The notes beneath the pieces were generated by a model that was given only the letters and a program-made list of their open reading frames with translations, was not told the DNA's origin and ran no database searches. A stretch of 64,000 bases of DNA from Nocardia sp. MH4 (GTDB taxonomy: Bacteria > Actinomycetota > Actinomycetes > Mycobacteriales > Mycobacteriaceae), in the NCBI RefSeq assembly GCF_019266065.1, contig NZ_LPNR01000101.1, positions 1 to 64,000 on the forward strand, written 5' to 3'. The translations under genes were made by a program, and so were the position numbers. Positions within the stretch are counted from its first letter, which is position 1; each line of letters opens with the position of its first letter. This document shows positions 42,431 to 50,585 of the stretch, piece by piece.

Positions 42431-43888
42431 TCACTGGGTCGGCCAGTCGACTGCCGTTCCGATAGACGCCGGACGGTTGCGCAGCATCGTGGCGATCAGC
42501 ACCGCGGCGAGTACGACCAGGATCGCGGCAACGGTGAGCGCGTAGGCGAACCCTTCGGTCGAGGCCTGCTGGGTGTCTACCGTGCCGGAGAGTGCGTCGC
42601 TGTGGCGCGTCGCGAGGGTCACCAAAACCGCCAAACCTACTGCGCCGCCGAGTTGTTGGACCGAGCTCAGCAGAGCGGAGCCGATTCCGGCATTGTCCTC
42701 GGTGGTGCCGGTGAGCGCGGTGACCGTCAGGGCGGGCAGGCTCATTCCGCAGCCGAGGCTGGTGACGAGCAACGCCGGAAGCACTCCCCAGGTGTAAGTG
42801 TCGGCGCGGTCGATACCGGTCATCAGGAGCAGGCCCGCCGCGCTGATCAGCAACGATGTCACCAATGCCCAGCGGTCACCGAGCCTGTTCACCGCCCGGG
42901 ACGACAGCCACATCCCCGCCAGAATGCCCGCGCCGAACGGGAGATACGCCAGACCAGCGGTGAACGGCTCGTAGCCGAGGACGGTCTGGATGTGCAACAT
43001 CAGCAGGAATGCCATCGCGTAGAAGGCCGCAGAGAACAACAACGTTGCACCATTGGCCACGGCCCGAGGCCGAAAGGCCAAGAATGACAAGGGAACCAGC
43101 GGCTCGGACGTACGCGTTTCCACGATTACGAAGGCGATCGCCAGCAGCAGTGCTGCAATCATCGCAACTGTGGAACCAACGTCTCCCCAGCTGGTTTCGG
43201 ACGCCCGCAACAGGCCGTAGACCAGCAGAACCGGCACGGCCGTGATCAATACCGCACCCGGAATGTCTATGCGCGTGCGGCGTTCGCTGCGGCTCTCCGC
43301 TACCAACCGGGGAAGCAACACCAGCGCCGCCAAGACCACCGGCACATTGATCAGAAAGACCCACCGCCACGAGGCGAACCCGGTCAGCGCGCCGGAGATC
43401 ACCAAACCCGACGTGGCACCGAGGGCCGCGGTTCCACCCCAGATTCCGATTGCCTTGGCACGCTCACGCGCACCGGGATAGAGCAGGGTGAGCAACGCCA
43501 GCGCGGCCGGGCTCGCCATCGCCGCCCCCGTCCCCTGAACGAATCGGCCTGCCACCAACTGCCACGGTTGCTGCGCGAGCCCGCACAACACACTTGCCAC
43601 ACCGAAAAGTGCGACACCACTGAGGAATACACGCCGGCGGCCGACCAGATCGGCGACCCGCCCGGACAACAACAGAAACCCGCCGAAAGCGAGGATGTAC
43701 CCGTTCACCACCCATGCCAGACCCGCGGTACCGAATCCGAGGTCATCACGAACGCTGGCCAGCGCGACACTGACCACGTTGTCGTCCAGATTGAGCATGA
43801 ACTGCACCGAGCAGAGCACGATCAGCACTGCCCGGCGACGGCCGTTGCCCCGGACCGAGGCCGCGTCCGCCGTTGAAGTCGAAGTCAT
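42431..43888 (-). CDS. MFS multidrug-type transporter (DHA2, 14 helices)
   Basis: 485 residues from ATG 43888. 'CSVQFMLNLDDNVVSVALAS' (motif D1-like helix 1), 'GRVADLVGRRRVFLSGVALF' (motif A) and 'RFVQGTGAAMASPAALALLT' (motif C region) are typical of DHA2 drug/H+ antiporters. Divergent from the AraC regulator at 43973, 84 bases away, which probably controls it. Confidence 0.85.
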   Translation of the reverse strand: MTSTSTADAASVRGNGRRRAVLIVLCSVQFMLNLDDNVVSVALASVRDDLGFGTAGLAWVVNGYILAFGGFLLLSGRVADLVGRRRVFLSGVALFGVASVLCGLAQQPWQLVAGRFVQGTGAAMASPAALALLTLLYPGARERAKAIGIWGGTAALGATSGLVISGALTGFASWRWVFLINVPVVLAALVLLPRLVAESRSERRTRIDIPGAVLITAVPVLLVYGLLRASETSWGDVGSTVAMIAALLLAIAFVIVETRTSEPLVPLSFLAFRPRAVANGATLLFSAAFYAMAFLLMLHIQTVLGYEPFTAGLAYLPFGAGILAGMWLSSRAVNRLGDRWALVTSLLISAAGLLLMTGIDRADTYTWGVLPALLVTSLGCGMSLPALTVTALTGTTEDNAGIGSALLSSVQQLGGAVGLAVLVTLATRHSDALSGTVDTQQASTEGFAYALTVAAILVVLAAVLIATMLRNRPASIGTAVDWPTQ

Positions 43889-43972
43889 GAAACGAACGGT
43901 AGGCACCCGCCGCGACGGCCGCGATACGCCACCAGGCCAGGTAATATCGCGTTGAGGACATAGTCTGGTGAC

Positions 43973-44743
43973 ATGCCCGAACCTGCTTTCGAACCCGCTC
44001 CCACCGGGGTGGGCGCGATCGTGGTCGGCAGCTTCCCGCTCACGGCGGGACAGTGGACCCACGAGCACTATCACCCACAGCACCAACTGGCCTGGACCCG
44101 CAGCGGGGTACTCGGTGTCGCTGTCGGAGAGGCGAATTGGATCCTGCCACCGACCCGCGCGCTGTGGCTGCCCGCAGGAGTCGTTCACAAGACCGGCGCC
44201 ACCCGTGACGCCGTGCTGTGCAGCCTCTATTTCGAGCCGGACCGCTGCGACCTGGCATGGACCGACCCCACCGCTGTTCGGGTCGATGGACTCTTGGCGC
44301 ATTTGATCGCCCACCTCGCCCAAGAGGTTCTAGCCGATGATGTACGGCTGCGGGCCGAGGCAGTCGTCCTCGACCTACTGCAACCACTGCCGGTCACACC
44401 CATCGACGTGCCACGCCCCACCGATGAGCGAGTACGCGCCGTCACCGACGCCCTTTTGGACAACCCCGCCGATCCACGAAGCATGGAAGCCCACGCCAGG
44501 ACCGTCGGCGTGAGCCGACGCACCCTGACCCGGCTATTCGTCCAGGACACCGGGATGAGCTTCGACCGCTGGCGCACTCACGCGCGGCTCCAGGTCGCAT
44601 TGTCACTACTCGCAGACGGTCAGCCCATATCGCGCGTCGCGCACGCCGTCGGATATGGAACGGCCAGTGCGTTCTCCGCGGCCTTCCGACGAACGGTCGG
44701 CACTTCTCCGAGGCGATATCTAGGCGACGTTTCCCTCCGGTGA
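43973..44743 (+). CDS. AraC-family regulator with cupin domain
   Basis: 256 residues. An N-terminal cupin ('QWTHEHYHPQHQLAWTRSGV', 'LWLPAGVVHKTGA') precedes two C-terminal HTHs ('EAHARTVGVSRRTLTRLFVQ', 'ISRVAHAVGYGTASAFSAAF') ending 'TVGTSPRRYL'. Resembles NimR/YdeC-type AraC regulators of adjacent MFS pumps. The 3' end overlaps the remnant MFS gene on the other strand. Confidence 0.87.
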   Translation: MPEPAFEPAPTGVGAIVVGSFPLTAGQWTHEHYHPQHQLAWTRSGVLGVAVGEANWILPPTRALWLPAGVVHKTGATRDAVLCSLYFEPDRCDLAWTDPTAVRVDGLLAHLIAHLAQEVLADDVRLRAEAVVLDLLQPLPVTPIDVPRPTDERVRAVTDALLDNPADPRSMEAHARTVGVSRRTLTRLFVQDTGMSFDRWRTHARLQVALSLLADGQPISRVAHAVGYGTASAFSAAFRRTVGTSPRRYLGDVSLR

Positions 44744-44910
44744 GACGACCACCCCCTTCGACGCTCCGCGGCCTTGCCCCCGACCGGACACCCACGCGGC
44801 GATGGTGCCGAGCGCGACGACAACGATGCCCACCACGAGGGCGGCGGACATACCAACGCGGAAGCTGTCGAATACCGTTGCCAGGAACCCGGGTGGTGCG
44901 CCGGGTGCTG
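44720..44910 (-). pseudogene. C-terminal remnant of an MFS transporter
   Basis: About 63 codons of a transporter tail ('GFLATVFDSFRVGMSAALVV', 'GIVVVALGTIAAWVSG', hydrophilic end). No upstream membrane domains exist: at about 44911 the sequence switches to the middle of a TetR gene on the other strand. The frame can be read from an ATG at 44962, but those first residues are antisense to TetR codons and not part of a transporter. Confidence 0.6.
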
Positions 44911-44911
44911 A

Positions 44912-45391
44912 TCCGAGATCGCCAAGCGAGCGGGCGTCGGTCGAGTCACCCTGTACGGCCATTTCCCCTCACGCGCCGACCTGATCGACGCGGTCTTCAC
45001 TCGCGCGGTAACCGAGAGCGATCGCATCCTCGACACGGTCGATGTCGACGGCGACCCAAGGGAGGCACTTGGCCGCCTCGTCACGGCATCGTGGAAGATC
45101 ATCGACCAATTCCGTTCCCTGCTGCTGGCGGCAGAGAACCACATTCCGAGTGAACGAATTCGCGCCGCTCACGAACGTCCCCTGCGACGCGTGCGACATC
45201 TCATCGAAAGCGGCCGTGCCGCAGGTGTTTTCCGCGACGACCTACCCGTATCTTGGATGGTCGCGGTGTACCACAGCGTCGTACATGGTGCGGCCACCGA
45301 AGTCATCGCGGGCCGACTCACCGACCGAAAAGCGGCCACGCTCATTACGACCACTCTGCTCGCCGCATACGCACCGCAGCCGCCTTCGTAG
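44912..45391 (+). pseudogene. TetR-family regulator, N-terminus deleted
   Basis: The frame opens right after a TGA (44909-44911) with 'EIAKRAGVGRVTLYGHFPSR', the second half of a TetR helix-turn-helix, and runs through 'TASWKIIDQFRSLLLAAENH' to a normal C-terminus and TAG at 45391. The first ~35 residues, including HTH helix 1, are missing and no good start exists. A deletion has joined it to the MFS tail, probably once a divergent TetR-MFS pair. Confidence 0.7.
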
Positions 45392-45427
45392 CACCGAGAA
45401 GTGGGCGCCGCAGAGCGCGATGACTAG

Positions 45428-45464
45428 CCGCGGGCTCAGACCGGTTACCGATCTGAGCCCGCGG
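45428..45464 (+). terminator. Terminator hairpin after the TetR remnant
   Basis: CCGCGGGCTCAGA (45428-45440) pairs perfectly with 45452-45464, with an 11-base loop. It lies 40 bases after the TetR stop and before the leftward small-peptide operon, so it may work for both. Confidence 0.65.
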
Positions 45465-45544
45465 GAGTGAGTAGAGCAGACGGCGCCAGCCCTCTCATTC
45501 GAGGTGCGGCACAGGAGAGCCGACCATGGCTGACGCCGCGTGCG

Positions 45545-45610
45545 CTACATCTGACAGCACGAAGGCATCATCGCGCACATCAAGTCACACAGCATTTTGA
45601 ACGGGTTCAT
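45545..45610 (-). CDS. 21-residue Cys/Met-rich peptide
   Basis: ATG at 45610 has a perfect AAGGAGG with an 8-base spacer (Shine-Dalgarno at 45619-45625) and opens a 21-codon frame ending TAG at 45545. Cys occupy positions 8, 12, 18 and 19, and Met positions 1, 6, 11, 14, 15 and 21; only one Lys and one Asp are charged. It lies 80 bases after the His-rich secreted protein on the same strand and among copper genes. Composition suggests a soft-metal (copper) binding peptide, like a miniature metallothionein. No family recognised. Confidence 0.6.
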   Translation of the reverse strand: MNPFKMLCDLMCAMMPSCCQM

Positions 45611-45690
45611 TCGGACCACCTCCTTCCAGATGGGTCGGGTCGAAGCTTCATGCGTCCGCGCCGGGATGGGCGACGAACCAGGGTCGGCAC

Positions 45691-45990
45691 TTAACGCGAA
45701 CCGATGCAACGCGGGACACAAAGGTCGCTGTCGCGGCGTCCGACATCGGGGCGGTCGTGACCGTGGCCTTGCGCGCTGCCGTTGTCGTGATGGCCGTTTT
45801 CGGCACGGTAATTCCCATGCCAGCTGCTGTCACGATTGTCGGAACCGCTGGCGCGGTCGGCGCCTGCCGAAGCGGGCGCGGCGAATGCCTGCCCTGCTGT
45901 CAGCAATGTTGCCGCCGCCGCGAGGCACGTAGCCGCGAGTAGCCGTGCAGTCGGCCGAGAGCTTGTCGGCATCGATATGGCGGTGTTCAT
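45691..45990 (-). CDS. Small secreted His-rich protein
   Basis: 99 residues from ATG 45990 (AAAGG eight bases upstream). Signal peptide 'ARLLAATCLAAAATLLTAGQ' with cleavage near AFAAPA. The mature ~60 residues are polar with His ('SWHGNYRAENGHHDNGSAQG', 'HGHDRPD') and two Cys near the end ('SDLCVPRCIGSR'). Probably an exported metal-binding protein. The long 5' region (45991-46169) and the shared CTAC-N11-GTAG element at 46169 suggest regulated expression. Operon with the 21-residue peptide. Confidence 0.65.
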   Translation of the reverse strand: MNTAISMPTSSRPTARLLAATCLAAAATLLTAGQAFAAPASAGADRASGSDNRDSSWHGNYRAENGHHDNGSAQGHGHDRPDVGRRDSDLCVPRCIGSR

Positions 45991-46411
45991 AGGGCGCCTT
46001 TCGCTGGTTCCCAGAAATTTGCTCAGGTTGCGCGATGCGTGCTCGCCCTCCGAGGAAGGACGACCTAGCGTCACAATTTCGTCACCTGCGCATGTCACCG
46101 ATGTGACGATGCCGAGGTAGACGCGTCCGACACGCGGTGCGTGCGCCTGATCACACAACAGAAACTATTTACGTACCGAGATAGTAGATTGATCGGCGAG
46201 GTTGTCAACCAGCCCAGAAGCGGGCCGGTTCCGACATCCCAAAACCTGTTCCAAGCACTGCGATCGGTCGGGAGGTGTGAAGTTGCGCGTTGATCGAACG
46301 CCGCCATGGCACAACCCGGCCATGCGACCCACCCAAGCCCCAGCACTCCTGGGCAACCCTGGCGCAGCGACATTGCCATCGTCGTTACATATTCGTTACC
46401 CTCGGCCCACA
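45991..46411. promoter_or_regulatory. Divergent promoter region of the secreted-protein and lpqS-like operons
   Basis: 421 bases without a gene. It contains the TTAC-N11-GTAG element at 46169-46187 and an ACTAT/ATAGT inverted repeat (46164-46168, 46181-46185). TCAC repeats occur at 46071, 46082 and 46095; the first two are 11 bases apart, as in PhoP-type direct repeats. No clear CsoR/RicR palindrome was found before 46412. Confidence 0.5.
46169..46187. promoter_or_regulatory. CTAC-N11-GTAG element, copy 1
   Basis: TTAC-GTACCGAGATA-GTAG. Read on the opposite strand, the copy at 52250-52268 matches it at 16 of the 18 bases from TACGTACC onward. Probable operator of a BlaI/CopY-type repressor. 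Confidence 0.55.
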
Positions 46412-46831
46412 GTGAAACTCTTCGTCCGATTGCGCCGTGGTGGCTGGCTGATCGCGCTGCTGATGGCAGCGCTGCTTGTCGTCCCGGCTGTGGACTGCTC
46501 ACTGGTGCGCGAACACACTCACTCGGATAACCATCACGCCGTGGATTCAGCTGAAACGTCCGCCTCGGACGCTGGCCTGGCCGAGTTCTTCTTCCCCACA
46601 GCCACGACCGCACACTGCGATGTCGACACTGTCCATTGCATCGCGAAGGCGCTTCCTCCAGGCGTCGTCTCGCTGACGCTGGCGGCTATGCTGCTCGCCG
46701 CCTTCGCAGCGGTGATGCCGGTTTCGCCGACTCCGCCTGCTGGTGGCGTAGGCGTACGCGGACCACCGGGCCAACCGCCCGGCACGCGTGGCCGCAACAT
46801 TCTCTCTCTGCACTGCATCGCCCGACGGTGA
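46412..46831 (+). CDS. LpqS-like copper-associated envelope protein
   Basis: 139 residues from GTG 46412. An N-terminal membrane segment ('WLIALLMAALLVVPAVDC'), a His-rich part ('REHTHSDNHHAVDS'), two Cys in 'TAHCDVDTVHCIAKAL' and a second hydrophobic segment. Size, layout and position before cysK2 and an MFS gene match lpqS of the mycobacterial copper (RicR) regulon. The lipobox is not canonical (AVDC), so lipidation is uncertain. Confidence 0.65.
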   Translation: MKLFVRLRRGGWLIALLMAALLVVPAVDCSLVREHTHSDNHHAVDSAETSASDAGLAEFFFPTATTAHCDVDTVHCIAKALPPGVVSLTLAAMLLAAFAAVMPVSPTPPAGGVGVRGPPGQPPGTRGRNILSLHCIARR

Positions 46832-46936
46832 TCGGTCAGCGCCAGGTCGAGTTCTCCTTCTCGGCCGGGGACCGCTGCCCGAACCATCACGGTGCCCGTC
46901 TGACGTGGCCACCGATGCAGGAGAGAGACACCCCAC

Positions 46937-48052
46937 ATGAACAAAGTCATGCTCGCCAAGCCGATCCAGCACGAGACCGGATTGCTCGGAGTGCCCGAAG
47001 CGACCCATCAGCCACGCGGACTCGTCGGTAACACTCCGGTGCTGTGGATAGGCCAGCCGTTGGCATCGGCCGGTCGCGGCTTCTGGGCCAAGCTCGAAGG
47101 ATTTAACCCTGGCGGAATGAAGGATCGGCCCGCGCTGCACATGGTTCGTTGCGCGGAGGAACGCGGCGACTTGGCACCTGGCGCGCGGATCGTGGAATCG
47201 TCCAGCGGCACCCTCGGCCTCGGCCTCGCACTGGCGGGCATGGTGCATCAGCATCCGGTCACCGTAGTAACCGACCCCGGCCTCGAGCCGATCGTCGCGC
47301 AAATGCTGGCTGCCTACGGCGCGAAGGTCGACATGGTCGCAGAGCCGCACCCGACCGGCGGCTGGCAACAAGCCCGCCGCGACCGCGTGACTGAACTGCT
47401 GGCGCAGGAATCCGATGCTTGGTGCCCCGACCAGTACAGCAACCCCGACAACGTCGACGGCTACGAGTCGTTGGCACTCGAGCTGATCGAGCAGGTCGGC
47501 AACGTCGATGTGCTGGTGTGCGCGGTCGGTACCGGCGGCCACTCCGCCGGGGTCGCACGAGTGCTGCGTCGCTTCAACCCGGCGATGAAGCTCATCGGCG
47601 TCGACACCATCTCCTCGACGATCTTCGGCCAACCAGCAGGACCACGGTTGATGCGTGGACTGGGGTCGAGCATCTTCCCCGCCAACGTCGACTACGCCGC
47701 CTTCGACGAAGTTCACTGGGTCGCACCCGCCGAATCGGTGTGGGCTTGCCGAACTCTGGCCGCGACCCACCACGCCACCGGCGGGTGGAGCGTCGGAGCC
47801 GTCGCCCTGGTCGCCGGCTGGACAGCTCGCGTCCAAGAGGCAGGTACCCGCGTCGCAGCCGTGTTCCCGGACGGACCCCACCGCTACTTCGACACCATCT
47901 ACAACGACGACTACTGCACTGAGCACGGATTGCTCGACGCCGCGCCACCGGTCGAACCCGACACCATCACCCACCCCACCGAACGGGTTGTGCAGCGTTG
48001 GACGCGCTGCACAACGGTGTGGAAGCCGTCCGCGGAGGAGCTCGCATCGTGA
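46937..48052 (+). CDS. cysK2: CysK2-like PLP-dependent cysteine/S-sulfocysteine synthase
   Basis: 371 residues. PLP-lysine motif '[20 protein letters not shown]', phosphate loop '[20 protein letters not shown]' and an N-terminal '[11 protein letters not shown]' place it in the fold-type II synthases. The ~60-residue C-terminal extension after '[20 protein letters not shown]' is like mycobacterial CysK2, which makes S-sulfocysteine. Here it follows the lpqS-like gene and overlaps an MFS gene (GTGA), the same order as Rv0847-Rv0849. Confidence 0.85.
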   Translation: MNKVMLAKPIQHETGLLGVPEATHQPRGLVGNTPVLWIGQPLASAGRGFWAKLEGFNPGGMKDRPALHMVRCAEERGDLAPGARIVESSSGTLGLGLALAGMVHQHPVTVVTDPGLEPIVAQMLAAYGAKVDMVAEPHPTGGWQQARRDRVTELLAQESDAWCPDQYSNPDNVDGYESLALELIEQVGNVDVLVCAVGTGGHSAGVARVLRRFNPAMKLIGVDTISSTIFGQPAGPRLMRGLGSSIFPANVDYAAFDEVHWVAPAESVWACRTLAATHHATGGWSVGAVALVAGWTARVQEAGTRVAAVFPDGPHRYFDTIYNDDYCTEHGLLDAAPPVEPDTITHPTERVVQRWTRCTTVWKPSAEELAS

Positions 48053-49485
48053 CAGCATTCGCCAAGTTCGCGAGCTTCGATCGACCCGCACAGCTGCTGA
48101 TGGTCAACCAGTTCGGCATCAACCTGGGTTTTTACATGTTGATGCCGTTTCTCGCCGGTTACCTGGCAGGCCCATTGGGACTCGCCGCGTGGGCGGTCGG
48201 GCTTGTCCTGGGCGTTCGCAACTTCTCCCAGCAGGGCATGTTCCTCATCGGCGGGACACTGGCCGATCGACTCGGCTACAAACCGCTGATCGTCGCGGGC
48301 TGCCTACTGCGGACCGGCGGGTTCGCGCTGTTGGTCTTCGCTGACTCCCTGCCCGCAGTGTTGATCGCCTCCGCGGCGACCGGCTTCGCCGGTGCGTTGT
48401 TCAACCCCGCGGTGCGCGCGTACCTCGCGGCCGACGCCGGTGAACGTCGCGTCGAGGCCTTCGCCGTGTTCAACATGTTCTATCAGGCAGGGATCCTCGC
48501 GGGCCCGCTGGTAGGGCTGGCGCTGATGACGGTCGACTTCCGGGTCACCGCGGGCGTCGCCGCGATCGTGTTCGCGGCGCTGACCATCGCCCAGCTGTTC
48601 GCACTACCCGCTCGCAAGGGGGAAACCTCGACGGCGAAGACGTCGGTTCTCGATGACTGGCGCACAGTGGTGTCCAATCGCCGGTTCCTGGCGTTCTCGG
48701 TGGCCATGATCGGCTCCTATGTTCTGTCGTTCCAGGTCTATCTGGCGCTGCCGTTGCAGGCTGAGTTCATCGCAGGCGCGCAGTCCCAGACGCTGGTCTC
48801 GGCACTGTTCGTGGTCTCCGGCGTGGTCGCGGTCGCCGGCCAGCTACGCATCACCGCATGGTTGCGGGCCAGGTGGGGTCCGGGCCGGAGCCTGGTCGCC
48901 GGAATGACCGTCCTCGCGGCGTCGTTCATCCCGCTGATCGTGGTGCCGACTCCGAGCAGGTTCGGAACGATCGCCGCCGTCGCAGCCCTGTTGATCACGA
49001 CGACGCTGCTGGCGATCGGCACCGCCGCGGTGTTCCCCTTCGAGATGGATACCGTCGTCACGCTGTCCGGCGACAGACTCGTCGCCACGCACTACGGGTT
49101 CTACAACACCGTCGTCGGCGTCGGCATCCTTCTCGGCAACCTCGCCACTGGTGTCGTCGTAGGCGCCGCCCGCGACGCCGGAATCGACTGGGCGGTCTGG
49201 GCGGGGCTCGCCGCCATCGGTGTCATCTCGTCCTACGCGCTGGTCCGATTGGAAAGAGCCGGCGAGCAGCCCGCCGCCTCGGCGGTGTATCGCAGCGGAC
49301 GCCACCGGCTCCCGGCAGGGCGCCACCGGCGCGAGGAGCGCCCCGCGCCGACTCGGTCCAGCCCGCAGCGGACGAGTCCGCAGAGGCCCAGCCCGTCACG
49401 CACGAGTCCACCACCACGCCCCCGCCCGACCATCGGCGATGACCGCCGCCGCAATCCCGCAGGTTCACCAGCGGCCAGGCGGTGA
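48049..49485 (+). CDS. MFS transporter of the copper-linked operon
   Basis: 478 residues from GTG 48049, inside the cysK2 stop. About 12 helices with '[20 protein letters not shown]' (motif A). A ~75-residue Arg/Pro/Ser-rich C-terminal tail ('[20 protein letters not shown]') is unusual for the family. Corresponds to Rv0849 in the mycobacterial RicR regulon; substrate unknown, perhaps a cysteine-derived copper ligand. Confidence 0.8.
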   Translation: MTAFAKFASFDRPAQLLMVNQFGINLGFYMLMPFLAGYLAGPLGLAAWAVGLVLGVRNFSQQGMFLIGGTLADRLGYKPLIVAGCLLRTGGFALLVFADSLPAVLIASAATGFAGALFNPAVRAYLAADAGERRVEAFAVFNMFYQAGILAGPLVGLALMTVDFRVTAGVAAIVFAALTIAQLFALPARKGETSTAKTSVLDDWRTVVSNRRFLAFSVAMIGSYVLSFQVYLALPLQAEFIAGAQSQTLVSALFVVSGVVAVAGQLRITAWLRARWGPGRSLVAGMTVLAASFIPLIVVPTPSRFGTIAAVAALLITTTLLAIGTAAVFPFEMDTVVTLSGDRLVATHYGFYNTVVGVGILLGNLATGVVVGAARDAGIDWAVWAGLAAIGVISSYALVRLERAGEQPAASAVYRSGRHRLPAGRHRREERPAPTRSSPQRTSPQRPSPSRTSPPPRPRPTIGDDRRRNPAGSPAARR

Positions 49486-49530
49486 ACCGCCGCGGCCACC
49501 GAGTCAGGAACGCCACATCCGGAATTGAAC

Positions 49531-49558
49531 GCCGAGGCCCCCCAATCGGGTCCTCGGC
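49531..49558 (+). terminator. Hairpin after the lpqS-cysK2-MFS operon
   Basis: GCCGAGG (49531-49537) pairs with CCTCGGC (49552-49558), between the MFS stop and the YcnI start. Confidence 0.5.
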
Positions 49559-49594
49559 CATCCGACATTTCTGACCATGACAAGGACATATGAC

Positions 49595-50272
49595 ATGAAC
49601 ACCATTCTGCGGCGGATCGCCCTCACCACCGGTGCCGTCGCGGCCGCGACCGTGCTGGGCGTCGGCGTCGCCTCCGCGCATCTGGCAGTCGAGGCCCCCG
49701 GGGCGAAACAAGGTTCCTCCACGGTCCTTTCGTTCCGGATCTCCAACGAATCCGAGCAAGCCTCGACCACCACATTGACCGTCGAGGTGCCCGGTCTCAA
49801 GACCGCACGCACCGAGCCGATGCCGGGCTGGGACGCCGTCGTGCAGCGCGATCCGAACAAAATGGCCACCTCGGTGACCTGGACGGCAACACCCGGCGCC
49901 GGCGTCGGGCCGGGCCAGTTCCAACGGTTCGTCCTCTACGCAGGTCCCCTGCCCAAGCAGGACACTGTCGCGTTCAAGGCGGTGCAGACCTACAGCGACG
50001 GCAAGGTCGTCACGTGGGATCAACCTGCCACCGCTGGTGCGGCAGAGCCGGAGTTCCCGCTGCCCGTCCTCGCTTTGACGGCAGCTGAGCCGGGCGACGG
50101 ACATTCCCACGGCACCGAACCCGAGAAGCCGCAGGCAGCACCCCACGCCGAAGCCGACACCGAAACCGACTCGGCAGCACGCTGGCTCGGTATCGGTGGA
50201 CTCGCGCTGGGTGGGCTCGGCGCTGTCGCGGGAGTGGGCGCCCTTGCCCGCACCCGTCGCAATTCTGAGTAG
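49595..50272 (+). CDS. YcnI-family (DUF1775) copper-binding envelope protein
   Basis: 225 residues from ATG 49595 (AAGGA nine bases upstream; an ATG at 49577 is less likely). The signal peptide ends 'GVGVASA', so the mature protein starts with His ('HLAVEAPGAKQGSSTVLSFR'), the residue that binds Cu(II) in YcnI proteins. A DUF1775 beta-fold follows ('WDAVVQRDPNKMATSVTW'), then a His-containing linker ('GDGHSHGTEPEKPQ') and one C-terminal membrane helix. Acts on the outer face of the membrane in copper uptake or buffering. Confidence 0.88.
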   Translation: MNTILRRIALTTGAVAAATVLGVGVASAHLAVEAPGAKQGSSTVLSFRISNESEQASTTTLTVEVPGLKTARTEPMPGWDAVVQRDPNKMATSVTWTATPGAGVGPGQFQRFVLYAGPLPKQDTVAFKAVQTYSDGKVVTWDQPATAGAAEPEFPLPVLALTAAEPGDGHSHGTEPEKPQAAPHAEADTETDSAARWLGIGGLALGGLGAVAGVGALARTRRNSE

Positions 50273-50301
50273 CCGATCTGCCCACGGGCAGGCGTGATAT
50301 C

Positions 50302-50331
50302 GGCGCCGGGTTCACTATCGAACCCGGCGCC
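50302..50331. terminator. Bidirectional terminator between ycnI-like and copZ-like genes
   Basis: GGCGCCGGGTTC (50302-50313) pairs perfectly with 50320-50331, six-base loop, with a T-rich flank on the plus side (TTTGCCTTG). It serves two convergent genes. Confidence 0.75.
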
Positions 50332-50354
50332 TTTGCCTTGTCCGGTCGATCGGG

Positions 50355-50570
50355 CTACTCGACGATCGCCGCTACGTAACCGAGTTCCGCGATGGCCGTG
50401 ACGATGTCGTCAGGGCTGCTCAGCGCGGGGTCGAGTTCGACGGTGGCACGGCCCTTCTTCATCGACGTCTGGGTGGTGCGAACGCCGGGCAGGTCCTCGA
50501 GTGTGTCGTCGACGAGGAGGGCACAGCTACCACAGTGCATGCCCTGGATCTCGAAAGTATGTGTTGCCAT
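50355..50570 (-). CDS. copZ: CopZ-like HMA-domain copper chaperone
   Basis: 71 residues, a single heavy-metal-associated domain: 'FEIQGMHCGSCALLVDDTLE' with CxxC, 'VRTTQTSMKKGRATVELDPA' and 'IVTAIAELGYVAAI'. Carries Cu(I) in the cytoplasm. It begins 15 bases downstream of the TauE-cupredoxin stop on the same strand, so one operon. Confidence 0.88.
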   Translation of the reverse strand: MATHTFEIQGMHCGSCALLVDDTLEDLPGVRTTQTSMKKGRATVELDPALSSPDDIVTAIAELGYVAAIVE

Positions 50571-50585
50571 GGAATTTCGGGCCTT

